This document shows, one piece after another, positions 19,490 to 28,703 of a DNA stretch of 64,000 nucleotides. How positions within the stretch are numbered: position 1 is the first letter of the stretch; each line of letters opens with the position of its first letter. The DNA lies in assembly GCF_000621165.1 (NCBI RefSeq), contig NZ_JHZA01000017.1, positions 62,001-126,000 on the forward strand. The letters are read 5' to 3'. Position numbers and translations under genes: made by a program. The notes below the pieces were generated by a model that saw only the letters and a list, made by a program, of their open reading frames with translations, made no database searches and was not told the origin of the DNA. This stretch comes from Enterovibrio calviensis DSM 14347. GTDB lineage: Bacteria; Pseudomonadota; Gammaproteobacteria; Enterobacterales; Vibrionaceae.

Positions 19490-21463
19490 CTACGCGCGTG
19501 CCAATGGTGAGGTTGTTACGTCTAGAGTTTGGTCCCTGTGCGCAGAGTTTGTCTTACCAGAATAAGCGCCATCTCGTTTACCTGTGAATGTTCCGACTAG
19601 ACCATCCAATTCGTTGGCCAATTGTTCAATAGCACTCGCCGAATGATTTGATTTCTGCGCTGCTGAAGCGGTTTCTCCTGCAAGTTCAGCGATGATCACA
19701 ATGTTACGGTCAACGCTATCAGTCACCATGGTTTGTTCTTCTGATGCCGTCGCAATTTGCATGTTTTGTCCCGCAATATCTTCAATTTGTTCCACCATTG
19801 CACTCATTACCGACGCACCTTCTCGTGCTTGATTTACACTGATGGTGGCCATTTCACTGCTTTGATTCATGACCGACACGCTATGGCGAATCCCGTCTTG
19901 GAGTTGCTCGATGATCTTGGTGATCTCATCGGTAGATTGGTGGGTTTTCATCGCCAGTTCGCGCACTTGATCGGCGACAACCGCGAAGCCTCGACCTTGC
20001 TCACCGGCGCGAGCTGCCTCTATCGCCGCGTTCAACGCCAGCAAGTTGGTTTGTTCAGTGATAGAACGAATCACGTCGATCACCGAGCCAATATCTTCAC
20101 TGTCATCATTTAATCGCTGCATGTTCTCGCTGGCACTTCGCATACTTTCTGAGAGCTGGGTCGCTTTGACAGACGTTTCGCTGTTCACTTCACGGCCAGT
20201 ATTGGCAGACGACTGTAGCTCTTGGGCGACACTGGCAGCTCGCGCCACACTCTGAGCAATTTCTCGGCTGGTGGCTGTCATTTCATTCATTGCGGTTGAA
20301 ACCGAATCAGACTCCGCGCGTTGCTTTTCAGCGTTGTCAGCCGTTGATCCTGCCATCACAAGGCTGTGTCTGGCATTCGATGACAGCTCTGTGGAAATGG
20401 CCGATATTTTCTCCATCGTATGCTGGAGATTTCCTATAAATTGGTTGAAGTGGGAGGCAAGTTGGGACAACTCGTCATTCCCTGGGAGCTTCATGCGAAC
20501 ATTGAGCGAGCTGTTTCCTTTCGCAATATTGGCCATGAGGTGATTTGCCACAGCAATTTTCTGAGTGACATGGCGGATAACAAGTACCAGCGATAAACAA
20601 ACCAGCACAGCGAGAGACCCAGCTATTAACGCGAGCGTGGTTGTGACCTGATGCTCTCGTTGATCAATGGCGGTAATCAACTCTTCACTGAGCAATTTCA
20701 TTTGTGATTCTGTTTCTCGCACTGATGCTCTCAAACTGCCGTGCAAACCTTCTTGTGGCGTTAGACCAATTTCTTTCAAGCTCATCGCTAAGGAATTAAA
20801 CGCTTTGTGGTAGTCATTAAGCGAGGTTTCCATCAGAAGACGATGACTTGTTGGAATTTCACGAGTGGCGATCGCCAAGCCTACATTGGAAAATTGGGCA
20901 TTAAATTGGTCGATGTATTTCTCGTCTGCGCGCAGTAGAAAGTCTTTTTCGTGGCGGCGCAGCATAAGCAGCATTCGGTAAATGGTGTCATCTTCGATAC
21001 GTTGAATGGCTTGTTCCACTCTGTGCGACGCTGCTCGGGTCGTGCCTTTTAGCCCTGCGTCATACTCAACCCCAACGTTGACACGCTCTGTCACTAATGA
21101 ATCAAAATCCTGCTGATAATTGCGAAGCGTTGACAGCATGTTGCTGATAGCGTCGCGCCCGGGCATATTCAACGTGGTCAGCTTCTCCAACGCGCTAGAC
21201 AGTCGTATTCTGATCGCATTGTATTCTTGGTCAAATTTGTCTTTATATTTTACGTCGCTACGAGCCATAAAATCTTTTTCATGGCGGCGTAACATTAATA
21301 CTGAAGTTTGGCTTTTCAATATATCAACAGATGCGCTATCTAGCGTGCTTAGCTCTTTGAACGACAGCTGAAACGTGATGGCAAATACAACGACGGAGGC
21401 CAAAATCAGAAGGACAATACTGCTTAATTGCGCCTTGATAGTTTGAGGAATGGGCTTACGCAT
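19490..21463 (-). CDS. Methyl-accepting chemotaxis protein with helical bimodular sensor
   Basis: 657 residues. TM1 is at about 12-32 and TM2 at about 274-298. The periplasmic part is a duplicated helical module: [10 protein letters not shown] occurs at 57-65 and 167-175, and [14 protein letters not shown] / [14 protein letters not shown] close each half. This is the helical bimodular (HBM) pattern known from McpS-type receptors that sense organic acids. HAMP and MA signalling domains follow, with the conserved hairpin [20 protein letters not shown]. The ligand is unknown. A 15-bp tandem repeat lies upstream of the start. Confidence 0.93.
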   Translation of the reverse strand: MRKPIPQTIKAQLSSIVLLILASVVVFAITFQLSFKELSTLDSASVDILKSQTSVLMLRRHEKDFMARSDVKYKDKFDQEYNAIRIRLSSALEKLTTLNMPGRDAISNMLSTLRNYQQDFDSLVTERVNVGVEYDAGLKGTTRAASHRVEQAIQRIEDDTIYRMLLMLRRHEKDFLLRADEKYIDQFNAQFSNVGLAIATREIPTSHRLLMETSLNDYHKAFNSLAMSLKEIGLTPQEGLHGSLRASVRETESQMKLLSEELITAIDQREHQVTTTLALIAGSLAVLVCLSLVLVIRHVTQKIAVANHLMANIAKGNSSLNVRMKLPGNDELSQLASHFNQFIGNLQHTMEKISAISTELSSNARHSLVMAGSTADNAEKQRAESDSVSTAMNEMTATSREIAQSVARAASVAQELQSSANTGREVNSETSVKATQLSESMRSASENMQRLNDDSEDIGSVIDVIRSITEQTNLLALNAAIEAARAGEQGRGFAVVADQVRELAMKTHQSTDEITKIIEQLQDGIRHSVSVMNQSSEMATISVNQAREGASVMSAMVEQIEDIAGQNMQIATASEEQTMVTDSVDRNIVIIAELAGETASAAQKSNHSASAIEQLANELDGLVGTFTGKRDGAYSGKTNSAHRDQTLDVTTSPLARA

Positions 21464-21813
21464 TTTCGCTCCTATGATTTATTGGGTATCGCTACAGCTT
21501 TGATGACCACTGCTTAGATGACGACTGTTTCGATGACCGCTGCTTGAAGACCATGCTGTTAAATATGTTTGTCTGTACAATTTATGTCTTAAATGTAGGA
21601 CATATAAACGATACGTCACGGAAAATGTTGCAAAAATATTACATTGCGACTTTTTAATGCGATGCATTCTAATTTTTAAAGGGGCTGGGGTCGATTTGTG
21701 GCGTTTTGCTTGATTCAACGTCACATCTGACGACTTGCATTCGTACTGGCATAGAGTTCAGTGGCGAACTATGTTTAAAGGCATATATATCAATAATAAA
21801 AAGAGAGGATGTG
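21464..21813. other. Intergenic region with 15-bp tandem repeat
   Basis: About 350 bp between the chemoreceptor and the small exported protein. It contains the tandem repeat at 21502-21561 and is otherwise AT-rich with no credible gene. Confidence 0.5.
21502..21561. repeat. 15-bp tandem repeat, four imperfect copies
   Basis: The units are GATGACCACTGCTTA, GATGACGACTGTTTC, GATGACCGCTGCTTG and AAGACCATGCTGTTA, in strict 15-bp register, 39 bp upstream of the chemoreceptor start. Confidence 0.75.
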
Positions 21814-22128
21814 ATGAAAAAAATCATAATTGCAGTGGGAATGATGTTGGCTTCTTCTACCGCTTTCGCAGGCGCAATGAATAGTGGCGTTGATATGCGT
21901 GTGACCACTGCGGGTCAGGGAGCTTGGGCTCAACTGATGAAAAATGGAGAGCCTGTAAAGGGGGCAACGATTACGCTATCTGGTGAATTGGGAACTTACG
22001 TCACGCCAGAGAATGGTCGTGTATTTGTCATGACGTCTGCGCCGCAAACACGAACAGGTGTATTCACCGCAATGTTAACGGATGGTCAAGAGATTGAACG
22101 ATCTGTAGTGATCCCGCGTGATCACTAG
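21814..22128 (+). CDS. Small exported protein of unknown function
   Basis: 104 residues from ATG 21814, preceded by AGAGAGG; a longer ORF start upstream has no ribosome-binding site. The signal peptide is MKKIIIAVGMMLASSTAFAG. The mature domain of about 85 residues (AWAQLMKNGEPVKGATITLS, then TYVTPENGRVFVMTSAP and GVFTAMLTDGQEIERSVVIP) looks like a small beta-sandwich of the carboxypeptidase-regulatory-like kind. The role is unknown; a periplasmic location is inferred. A strong terminator follows. Confidence 0.7.
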   Translation: MKKIIIAVGMMLASSTAFAGAMNSGVDMRVTTAGQGAWAQLMKNGEPVKGATITLSGELGTYVTPENGRVFVMTSAPQTRTGVFTAMLTDGQEIERSVVIPRDH

Positions 22129-22182
22129 TGGGTTGCCACATTGAAAACCGCTACTCGACGTGATTCGTGTAGAACCGTTGAA

Positions 22183-22210
22183 AATCCTGCCTGCGATGGC
22201 AGGATTTTTT
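22183..22210 (+). terminator. Terminator after the small exported protein
   Basis: AATCCTGCC tgcgat GGCAGGATT followed by TTTTTT is a textbook intrinsic terminator. Confidence 0.88.
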
Positions 22211-22222
22211 GTAGAAATCCCT

Positions 22223-22302
22223 GTGAGTAGGAAGTTCTGTAAGCAGGAAGCCCAGTGAATAGAAATATTATTAATAGAAAGCTTATTAATAGAATGACTT
22301 TT
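22223..22302. repeat. 16-bp imperfect tandem repeat
   Basis: Five diverged units (gtgagtaggaagttct, gtaagcaggaagccca, gtgaatagaaatatta, ttaatagaaagcttat, taatagaatgactttt) keep a 16-bp period and run into the end of the next gene. Confidence 0.5.
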
Positions 22303-22579
22303 TAGATACATAGCACTGCTCATACCCGTCATTCCATCCGTTTGCATAACGTGCTTCTTTAAACATGCGTTCTGGATCTTGCCTAAAGCCCTCACCAATC
22401 GTTTTTGCTGCCGTGACTTTACTATGGCAACCGTCGTCGTAGCCTTCAAGGTAAGGCGTAGCAAACCCTAAGTCTGCGAGTTGGTCGTGTCGTGTACTCG
22501 TGCAAGCGCTGAGAGTGATTAATGCACCAAGCAAACCGACAATATATAACGTAGGTTTAATTCTAAGGAGAGTACTCAT
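22286..22579 (-). CDS. Small lipoprotein of unknown function
   Basis: 97 residues from ATG 22579, with AGAGGA about 8 bp upstream; a longer in-frame start is less likely. The signal sequence ends in lipobox LSAC. The mature part has two related Gly-Tyr motifs with Cys residues, EGYDDGCHS and WNDGYEQCY, suggesting a disulphide-bonded fold. The last codons overlap a 16-bp tandem repeat. I do not recognise a named family. Confidence 0.65.
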   Translation of the reverse strand: MSTLLRIKPTLYIVGLLGALITLSACTSTRHDQLADLGFATPYLEGYDDGCHSKVTAAKTIGEGFRQDPERMFKEARYANGWNDGYEQCYVSKKSFY

Positions 22580-22803
22580 GCCAAACATCCTCTTACTGAC
22601 ATGCTGAGGCAATATGCCTTCAATGACATATGGCTAGAGTACATGGGTGTTACGCTCGGAATCTGTCTCAATAGTAAGTGCAGGTGTAAAGTCTCTTTTT
22701 CGGTACATTTAGTCGTGATGCGGTGGGATTCAAATGACGTTTAAGCGGTCTATACCTTAGCTGATATGAGGGAGTCGTCATTGATGGGGATAAGGTACAC
22801 ATA

Positions 22804-23589
22804 ATGAAAAAAACATTGTTACTGATAGCATTTATGTTGAGCGCTCCAAGCCATAGTGAAATCACGATGAACGATGGACATGATCCAGAGCAGAAAGCGG
22901 TTATTCCTTCCGTGTCTTTGAAAACGTCTGGCGATCCTGAGTCTGATCACCGAATAATCTTCATTCACGGTTCACCCGGTAACAAAGAAGCCTATGATGA
23001 CTATCTTGGTCATCCCGCGCTGCAAGATGTGGATCTTGTCGCTGTTGACAGGCTTGGCTTTGGGCAATCGAAAACACCTGTTGAGACCTCATTGAAAAAA
23101 CAAGCACAAGCTTTGCTCCCGTTGTTACAAGAGAAAAAGAAAACCTTATTGGTTGGTCACTCTCTTGGCGGTCCGATTGCTTTGCAACTGGCTTTGCTTG
23201 CACCTGACTATGTGGATAGCCTGCTGCTGATCGCGTCTGCATTTGACCCCAAACTGGAAGCGCCTAAGTGGTATAACTACATGGCAGATACCTTATTGGC
23301 GAAATGGGTCATTCCAGACGATATGATTCGCTCGAATGAAGAAATGATGGTGTTAGATTCGGAATTGCAAAAGCTGGCGGCGCAAGATTGGCAAGCATTA
23401 ACCATGCCTATCGTTTTAGTGCATGGTGAAGATGATGATTTGGCTGACCCGAATAACTCGCTCTTTGCAAAAGAACGATTACCTCATGCCAATTTGAAAA
23501 TGTTAAAGGATGAGGGGCATTTCGTATTGTGGCAAAATGTGCCTGTATTAGTGAGTCAAATCAATGAAATGATTGCGTCGGCCCAGTAA
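22804..23589 (+). CDS. Exported alpha/beta hydrolase
   Basis: 261 residues with a signal peptide (about 1-18). It has the oxyanion region IIFIHGSPGNKEAY (51-64), nucleophile Ser120 in LVGHSLGGPIALQLA, a probable Asp in LVHGEDDDLADP, and His in DEGHFVLWQ. This is the alpha/beta-hydrolase fold 1 family, so it is an esterase- or lipase-like enzyme of unknown substrate, probably periplasmic. It is monocistronic. Confidence 0.85.
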   Translation: MKKTLLLIAFMLSAPSHSEITMNDGHDPEQKAVIPSVSLKTSGDPESDHRIIFIHGSPGNKEAYDDYLGHPALQDVDLVAVDRLGFGQSKTPVETSLKKQAQALLPLLQEKKKTLLVGHSLGGPIALQLALLAPDYVDSLLLIASAFDPKLEAPKWYNYMADTLLAKWVIPDDMIRSNEEMMVLDSELQKLAAQDWQALTMPIVLVHGEDDDLADPNNSLFAKERLPHANLKMLKDEGHFVLWQNVPVLVSQINEMIASAQ

Positions 23590-23685
23590 TGAAAGCCGCC
23601 TGTTTAAAATAGGGTTGTGCGCAAAGAGTGTAAATATCTGTAAAGTACCCTTGAAAAGTGCCAGTGCTAGGCGCATTTTAACACC

Positions 23686-23739
23686 TATACCCAAGCAACT
23701 TGATGCAAAGATGTTGGTGATGGCAGGTTGTTTGGGTAT
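23686..23739. repeat. Palindromic intergenic repeat, copy with intact ends
   Basis: The ends TATACCCAAGCAACTTGATG and GGCAGGTTGTTTGGGTAT pair well. The centre has diverged. Confidence 0.65.
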
Positions 23740-23776
23740 CTGAAGTCAATACGATTTTAATCCACGGGAAATATAC

Positions 23777-24046
23777 ATGAGACAAATCCTGATCGGTGTG
23801 GTTACACTTATTCTCGGCTTCTTTACCTTGATGTTTGCAGCGGTGTTTGGCTTGATCGTGTCAGTGAGCGCACTGATCGCGAAGCCATTCATAGTGAGGA
23901 AGCTACGCAAAGCACAAGCAGAGCAAGCAAATCGTTACCAAGAACAATACGAACAAAAAACGGAACAAACGCCGTTTGGCCCAAAGCAGCGTCATCAAGG
24001 GCAAACCATTGATGGGGATTATCAGGACGTCACTGATAACCGCTAA
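23777..24046 (+). CDS. Small membrane protein, hypothetical
   Basis: 89 residues. One long hydrophobic stretch (IGVVTLILGFFTLMFAAVFGLIVSVSALIA, about 6-36), possibly a helical hairpin, precedes a basic segment and a Gln/Glu-rich polar tail. It is probably an inner-membrane protein with a cytoplasmic tail. I do not recognise a family. A strong terminator follows. Confidence 0.65.
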   Translation: MRQILIGVVTLILGFFTLMFAAVFGLIVSVSALIAKPFIVRKLRKAQAEQANRYQEQYEQKTEQTPFGPKQRHQGQTIDGDYQDVTDNR

Positions 24047-24085
24047 TAGCGATTAGTCAGTTAATAGGCTTGACGCCAAGATCAA

Positions 24086-24117
24086 AAAAAGACGCCGGTG
24101 AGAATCGGCGTTTTTTT
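24086..24117 (+). terminator. Terminator after the small membrane protein gene
   Basis: An A-run, then ACGCCG gtgagaat CGGCGT and TTTTTT. The A-run allows bidirectional use. Confidence 0.8.
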
Positions 24118-24151
24118 GTATCTGAATGAACGTAGAATCTATGTTGAAGCC

Positions 24152-24202
24152 GCTTGGGTATAAAGCCCATAGCCTCTAATCTAAGAGGTTATTTGGGTAT
24201 AT
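24152..24202. repeat. Palindromic intergenic repeat, rearranged copy
   Basis: CTTGGGTATA and TTTGGGTATA occur in the same orientation, around an inverted pair AGCCTCTAAT / ctaAGAGGTT. It looks like two right halves joined. Confidence 0.5.
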
Positions 24203-24203
24203 C

Positions 24204-24995
24204 TCAAAAAGGAAAATATTCCCATTCGTAGTCTTCAAACATCGTTTTGAGCTTGCCAGAATGCAATAACTCCTCAAAACCTTCGTCATAGGCGCGGCGC
24301 AGTTCTTCACCTTGGGGAGTATTTGTAAATGCAGGGTAGAGCTTCAAGTCGGTGAAATTTGAAATAACAAAAGCATTTCTGTCTATGTTTACTTTTTCAA
24401 ATTCTTCTTCAATCTCGCTTCTCGCATCAATCAACGCATCGAGCCTGTCAGAGTAGAGCATGGTTAATCCCTGTCTGCGTGACTTAACTTCTCTAATATT
24501 TACTGTGGTTCCCATGTATTCGTTATAGTCATATCCTTTCACCCATCCTACCGTTTTACCTTGCAGTGACTGCTCTCCTTCCCATTCTGGAATCGCGTAA
24601 GATTTGTATACCGCAGCAACTTGCTCGGCATCAAAATGCCAGTAGGGATATAAGACGTCTTCTTGTTCATCGATGTATGAACCGAGAAAGGCATGCATTT
24701 TTTTTGTTTGAACTAAGTAAACACTGCGCGAATAGGTGGTTGTGAGGAAATTCAGTTTATAACCTAACGGCTCGAACACCTCGCGCATGATGTCAAAGTA
24801 GAGCCCTGAACCGTTTTTATTTGTTGCGTCTGCCCAAGCTTCACTGACGATGGTGACTTCTTGGCTGGGGGTTTGGGCATCAACCGTTGCATAGGCTGGT
24901 AACGGAGCAAAGAAACTGACGAGTAGCAAACTAATGAGTGTACGCAGTTTGATGGAATGCGTATTTAAAAGGGGCGTCCAGGTGAAGCCAGTCAT
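24204..24995 (-). CDS. Periplasmic solute-binding protein (SBP family 3-like)
   Basis: About 263 residues from ATG 24995, which has GGAG 7 bp upstream. A signal peptide ends near PAYA. The mature part (GSGLYFDIMREVFEPLGYKL, KTVGWVKGYDYNEYM, LYSDRLDALIDARSEIEEEF, GEELRRAYDEGFEELLHSGKL) has the order of SBP_bac_3 proteins. There is no permease or ATPase beside it, so it may be an orphan sensor or binding protein, as is common in Vibrio and Shewanella. The ligand is unknown. Confidence 0.78.
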   Translation of the reverse strand: MTGFTWTPLLNTHSIKLRTLISLLLVSFFAPLPAYATVDAQTPSQEVTIVSEAWADATNKNGSGLYFDIMREVFEPLGYKLNFLTTTYSRSVYLVQTKKMHAFLGSYIDEQEDVLYPYWHFDAEQVAAVYKSYAIPEWEGEQSLQGKTVGWVKGYDYNEYMGTTVNIREVKSRRQGLTMLYSDRLDALIDARSEIEEEFEKVNIDRNAFVISNFTDLKLYPAFTNTPQGEELRRAYDEGFEELLHSGKLKTMFEDYEWEYFPF

Positions 24996-25114
24996 TAACA
25001 TTCTCCAATACAAAAAAATGCCCATCATGTCTTAATATCGAGATGGTCACTTTAAAGCTATGCCAAATCAGGGCGTTCCGCGAGGAAACCGGAGATTGTT
25101 TTTGTGGATGATCA

Positions 25115-25159
25115 CGCCCAAGCTCGCCAAATTGAGTATTTTCAGGTTGCCTGGGTATA
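25115..25159. repeat. Palindromic intergenic repeat, decayed copy
   Basis: CGCCCAAGCTCGCC and TTTTCAGGTTGCCTGGGTATA keep the outer parts of the arms. The core is lost. It lies just after the next minus-strand gene. Confidence 0.5.
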
Positions 25160-25163
25160 AGTG

Positions 25164-26222
25164 CTATCGACGCAATCCGATCGTGACACTAACAATTGCG
25201 TGGTCACTGCTATAGGCATCTTGATCGAACTTGGGGTTGATAAGGTGGCTATCTTCACAATGAAAATCACCGACTTCTGCGAGGCTCGCGGGATCGCTGC
25301 TGTTAAATTCGTTTGAAAGTAAGATGTAGTCCAGCACAGAACCCTTGGCGTGAAAGTAGTGTGTGCTAGGGCGTTCTAATCCTGTTTCTCCCGTATTCTT
25401 AACGAATAAATCCCAACTATCATGGAGTTGATAGTGAGATAACGGCATGTCGGCCATGTCTTCGGTGATGGAACGTAGGCCGGAAACATGGAAAGCGCCT
25501 AGCACGTCTGAATTCATGTCGTCGTTAAAATCACCCATCACAATCGCTGGGTTGTTGGTTTCAAACCGGCGCTGAATGATGGCGGCCATCAGTTGGCATA
25601 CCTCAGAACCGCGCTGAATGGATGAAGCCCAAGAGCCTGCAATTTCAGCGCGCATGGATTCGTGCAGTGTTTTCTTGTTTTCTTCGCTTTGCTCACTCTC
25701 ATCTAAAATTGGGCGTTTGGATTTCAAGTGCACCACATACACATCGGTTTGTCCCAACGACGGTAATTCGAGCGTTGCGCAAAGCGGCAAGCGGCTGTAT
25801 TCAAAATCTTCAGTCATTCCGATTTGTTCAGACAACACAGGGTCAGCACGCAGTGGTAGCGCGCTTAAAATGGGGTAGCGAGACGCTAGGCAAACGACAG
25901 GGCTTTTGTATACATAGTCGTTCACGGAGTTGATGGGCTCTGGCTCGTCAACCACCGAAAAGAATCGGTAACCTAAGGGTTCAAGCAATGCCTTTAGTGC
26001 AGACGCACTGAAGACTTCCTGAAATGCAATAATGTCAGGTTGATAACTGCCGATATAGCGATTAAGCCACATCTTTTTTTGTCGCCATTGGTCTTCGCTG
26101 TAGATATTACTGAACTCGTAAAACGCACCAGGGGGTTCGATGAAGTTAAACAAATTAATGGTTGCGAGCTTGAGGCCAAAGGCACTGTGAGCGTATGAGC
26201 TTTTGCTATTGGTAGCGAACAC
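25164..26222 (-). CDS. Endonuclease/exonuclease/phosphatase family protein
   Basis: 352 residues from a GTG start. The EEP fold motifs are in order: KLATINLFNF, PDIIAFQEVF (catalytic Glu), VYVVHLKS, NPAIVMGDFNDDMNSD (catalytic Asp/Asn) and SDHAIVSVTIG (SDH motif). No signal peptide is evident. Members cut nucleic acids, phosphoinositides or sphingolipids; the substrate cannot be chosen here. Confidence 0.88.
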   Translation of the reverse strand: MFATNSKSSYAHSAFGLKLATINLFNFIEPPGAFYEFSNIYSEDQWRQKKMWLNRYIGSYQPDIIAFQEVFSASALKALLEPLGYRFFSVVDEPEPINSVNDYVYKSPVVCLASRYPILSALPLRADPVLSEQIGMTEDFEYSRLPLCATLELPSLGQTDVYVVHLKSKRPILDESEQSEENKKTLHESMRAEIAGSWASSIQRGSEVCQLMAAIIQRRFETNNPAIVMGDFNDDMNSDVLGAFHVSGLRSITEDMADMPLSHYQLHDSWDLFVKNTGETGLERPSTHYFHAKGSVLDYILLSNEFNSSDPASLAEVGDFHCEDSHLINPKFDQDAYSSDHAIVSVTIGLRR

Positions 26223-26301
26223 AATCTCGTCTCAATATTGAAAAAGATTTCTTTAGTATAGCGAAGAGTTTGAGGCTGATCGGTGAGGTGGGTAGGATAA
26301 A

Positions 26302-26326
26302 AATGCGCTTCGGGACGAAGCGCATT
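26302..26326 (-). terminator. Terminator of the proXWV operon
   Basis: AATGCGCTTC gggac GAAGCGCATT. On the minus strand it is followed by TTTTATCC, 31 bp after the proV stop. Confidence 0.85.
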
Positions 26327-26356
26327 GAATGGTGAAACAAGTCACTCAGTGTTTTG

Positions 26357-27628
26357 TTACGCTGATGCCTTGGTTTGATCAGTGCCTGTGCTGCTAGGTC
26401 TGCTGAATTTTTCTGCTTCAGCATTGCCATTAGCGGGTTGATCACTTAATACTTCAACAACACTTTCGCGAGACAGCTGACCTTGAACTTCACCGTCCTG
26501 ATCAAGCACTGGAAGCGGCAACTCATGCTCTATAGTGTCAGGGATCACGTGCTCAATCAGTGCATCGGATTGAATACCCGGCAAATCTTCTAGAACCTTG
26601 TCATCAATGGCATCGTCATGGCGAGATGAATCCACTGACTCCAGTTTATCAATGCTCAATGCACCCTGATAGCCCTCATCATTGACATAGTAGCCATGCT
26701 CTACCTTCGCGCTGCGCATTTGAGCCAGAGCTTCACCAATGGTGTCAGCGCTAATGCGAAGGCTTTGAGGCTGCATGACGGTATCCACTGTCAGTGCGCG
26801 CGCACGGTTTACATCTTTAACGAATGCTTCAACGTAGTCATCAGCAGGGTCAAGAAGGATGTCAACCGGACGACCTTGTTGAACGAGTTTACCGTCTCGC
26901 AGAATGGCGATGCGATCACCTAGACGAAGCGCTTCATCCAAGTCATGCGTAATGAAAATGATGGTTTTATGCAGCTTCTCTTGAAGCTCAATCAACTGAT
27001 CTTGCATTTCGCTTCGGATCAGTGGGTCGAGGGCCGAGAATGCTTCATCCATCAAAAGGATTTCGGCGTCCGTACACAATGCTCGAGCAAGACCAACACG
27101 TTGCTGCTGACCACCTGAAAGCTGTGAAGGATATTGGTGCTCATAACCGCCGAGTCCAACGGTGTCCAACCATTCAGCAGCCTTTTTGTCGCGTTCTTCT
27201 TTGCTGACTCCTTGAACCTGCAAACCATAAGCAACATTCTGTATCACTGTGCGATGTGGCATCAGGCCAAAGCGTTGGAAAACCATCGACATTTTATGAC
27301 GGCGGAAATGCTGAAGACCTTTTTCATCCAGTTTCATGACGTCTTCGCCTTCAACAATGATTTGTCCTTCAGTCGGATCAATCAAACGGTTGAAGTGGCG
27401 AATCAGCGTCGACTTACCTGAGCCGGATAGGCCCATGATGACGAAGATTTCGCCGCGCTCAATATCGAGGTCAATTTGTTGTAGGCCAACAGTGTGTCCA
27501 GTAGCAGCAAGAATGTCGTCTTTCGATTTTCCTGCTTTCACATCAGGGAGTACTTTCTCCGGTGTCTTACCAAAGATTTTGTACAGACCTTTAATCTGAA
27601 TCAGAGGGGTTTTGTCTCGCTTACTCAT
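26357..27628 (-). CDS. proV: Glycine betaine/proline ABC transporter ATPase ProV
   Basis: About 423 residues from ATG 27628, preceded by GGAGGT; a start four codons upstream is unlikely. Walker A is GLSGSGKS (66-73), then HKMSMVFQRFGLMPHRTV (Q loop), LSGGQQQRVGLARAL (signature) and ILLMDEAFSALDPLIR (Walker B). A tandem CBS pair occupies the last third (TVMQPQSLRISADTIGEALA and onward) and in relatives senses ionic strength. It powers uptake of betaine-type osmoprotectants. The start overlaps the end of proW by 8 bp. Confidence 0.95.
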   Translation of the reverse strand: MSKRDKTPLIQIKGLYKIFGKTPEKVLPDVKAGKSKDDILAATGHTVGLQQIDLDIERGEIFVIMGLSGSGKSTLIRHFNRLIDPTEGQIIVEGEDVMKLDEKGLQHFRRHKMSMVFQRFGLMPHRTVIQNVAYGLQVQGVSKEERDKKAAEWLDTVGLGGYEHQYPSQLSGGQQQRVGLARALCTDAEILLMDEAFSALDPLIRSEMQDQLIELQEKLHKTIIFITHDLDEALRLGDRIAILRDGKLVQQGRPVDILLDPADDYVEAFVKDVNRARALTVDTVMQPQSLRISADTIGEALAQMRSAKVEHGYYVNDEGYQGALSIDKLESVDSSRHDDAIDDKVLEDLPGIQSDALIEHVIPDTIEHELPLPVLDQDGEVQGQLSRESVVEVLSDQPANGNAEAEKFSRPSSTGTDQTKASA

Positions 27629-28520
27629 GGTGACCTCCACTCAAATGCTGCTGAGTGCGTTTTGCATAGCTCTGTGAAACCCTATCAAAAATGATAGCAA
27701 GGGCAACGATAGCGAGGCCGTTGATCAAACCGAGGGTAAAGTATTGGTTGGTGATGGATTTGAGTACAGGTTGTCCCAGCCCTTTCACACCGATCATAGA
27801 AGCGATAACCACCATGGCTAGTGCCATCATAATGGTCTGGTTAATGCCCGCCATGATGGTTGGCATTGCCAACGGCAACTGAACACCGAACAAACGTTGT
27901 GTCGGGCTAGCGCCATAGGCCGTGGCGGCTTCAAGTACTTCTTTGTCAACAAGACGGATCCCTAGATTGGTCAAGCGAATCACCGGTGGAATCGCGTAAA
28001 TGACAACCGCGATAACGCCTGGGATTTTACCAATGCCCAATAGCATGACGACTGGAATAAGGTAGACGAATGCGGGCATGGTTTGCATGACATCCAAAAG
28101 GGGAGTCACAGCAGACTGAATGCGGTTCGAACGCGCCATTGCGATACCAATGGGTATACCGAGGAAGATGGCCACCATGGTACACACCAATATGATGCTC
28201 ATGGTGCGCATCGTGTCCTCCCACATACCAAAATAGCCGATAGCGAGGAATGAGAAGATGACCGCGACGGAGAGTTTCCATGAGCGGCTGGCAACGAAAG
28301 ATACCCCAGCAAGAATGGCGATCATTAACCACCACGGGGTGCCAAGAAGAAGTTTTTCAAACCAGATAAGGAATTGGAGAAGCGGGTCGAAGAAAGATTC
28401 GATAGTTTCGCCATAGCTTCGCGAAAATTCGCGGTAAGCGCCATCGAGTGTTTTACGAATTGCCAGAAGGTCGGAGCGTGACATCTCCGGAAATTCGGTC
28501 AGCCAAGAATTGTCTGCCAT
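27621..28520 (-). CDS. proW: Glycine betaine/proline ABC transporter permease ProW
   Basis: About 299 residues from ATG 28520 (start MADNSWLTEF). An in-frame TTG 18 codons upstream lies in a small palindrome (ACCCTTC aat GAAGGGT, 28566-28582) and is less likely, though the ribosome-binding site AGAGGA is rather far from the ATG. Six or seven helices carry the OpuAB/ProW permease block (EAATAYGASPTQRLFGVQLP LAMPTIMAGINQ). It forms the inner-membrane channel with ProV. Confidence 0.94.
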   Translation of the reverse strand: MADNSWLTEFPEMSRSDLLAIRKTLDGAYREFSRSYGETIESFFDPLLQFLIWFEKLLLGTPWWLMIAILAGVSFVASRSWKLSVAVIFSFLAIGYFGMWEDTMRTMSIILVCTMVAIFLGIPIGIAMARSNRIQSAVTPLLDVMQTMPAFVYLIPVVMLLGIGKIPGVIAVVIYAIPPVIRLTNLGIRLVDKEVLEAATAYGASPTQRLFGVQLPLAMPTIMAGINQTIMMALAMVVIASMIGVKGLGQPVLKSITNQYFTLGLINGLAIVALAIIFDRVSQSYAKRTQQHLSGGHHE

Positions 28521-28655
28521 AACAGTACAGCGTCCTCTGCGTTTTAGAATAATGAGAAACTTTATACCCTTCAATGAAGGGTCAGTGGCGACTTTCTTTG
28601 AAATTCAGAAAGATGGGTCGCAAAGTCTTGCTAAAAAAGTGTTGCTTAATATGTC

Positions 28656-28688
28656 GCGAAAAATGGCGGGCTGGAAAACCAGTCCGCC
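28656..28688 (-). terminator. Hairpin attenuator between proX and proW
   Basis: GGCGGGCTGG aaaa CCAGTCCGCC forms a 10-bp stem with one G-U pair. On the minus strand it is followed by atttttcg. Sitting directly after proX, it should let most transcripts end there and give more binding protein than permease. Confidence 0.7.
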
Positions 28689-28703
28689 TTTATTACTTTG
28701 AGA

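Noticed and set aside
19084-19587. 167-residue forward ORF
   Set aside because: It lies mostly antisense to the GAF-GGDEF gene and the end of the chemoreceptor gene; composition is that of a shadow frame.
21479-21724. Reverse-strand 81-residue ORF containing five-residue repeats
   Set aside because: The pattern is a by-product of the 15-bp DNA tandem repeat; no ribosome-binding site and no coding character outside the repeat.
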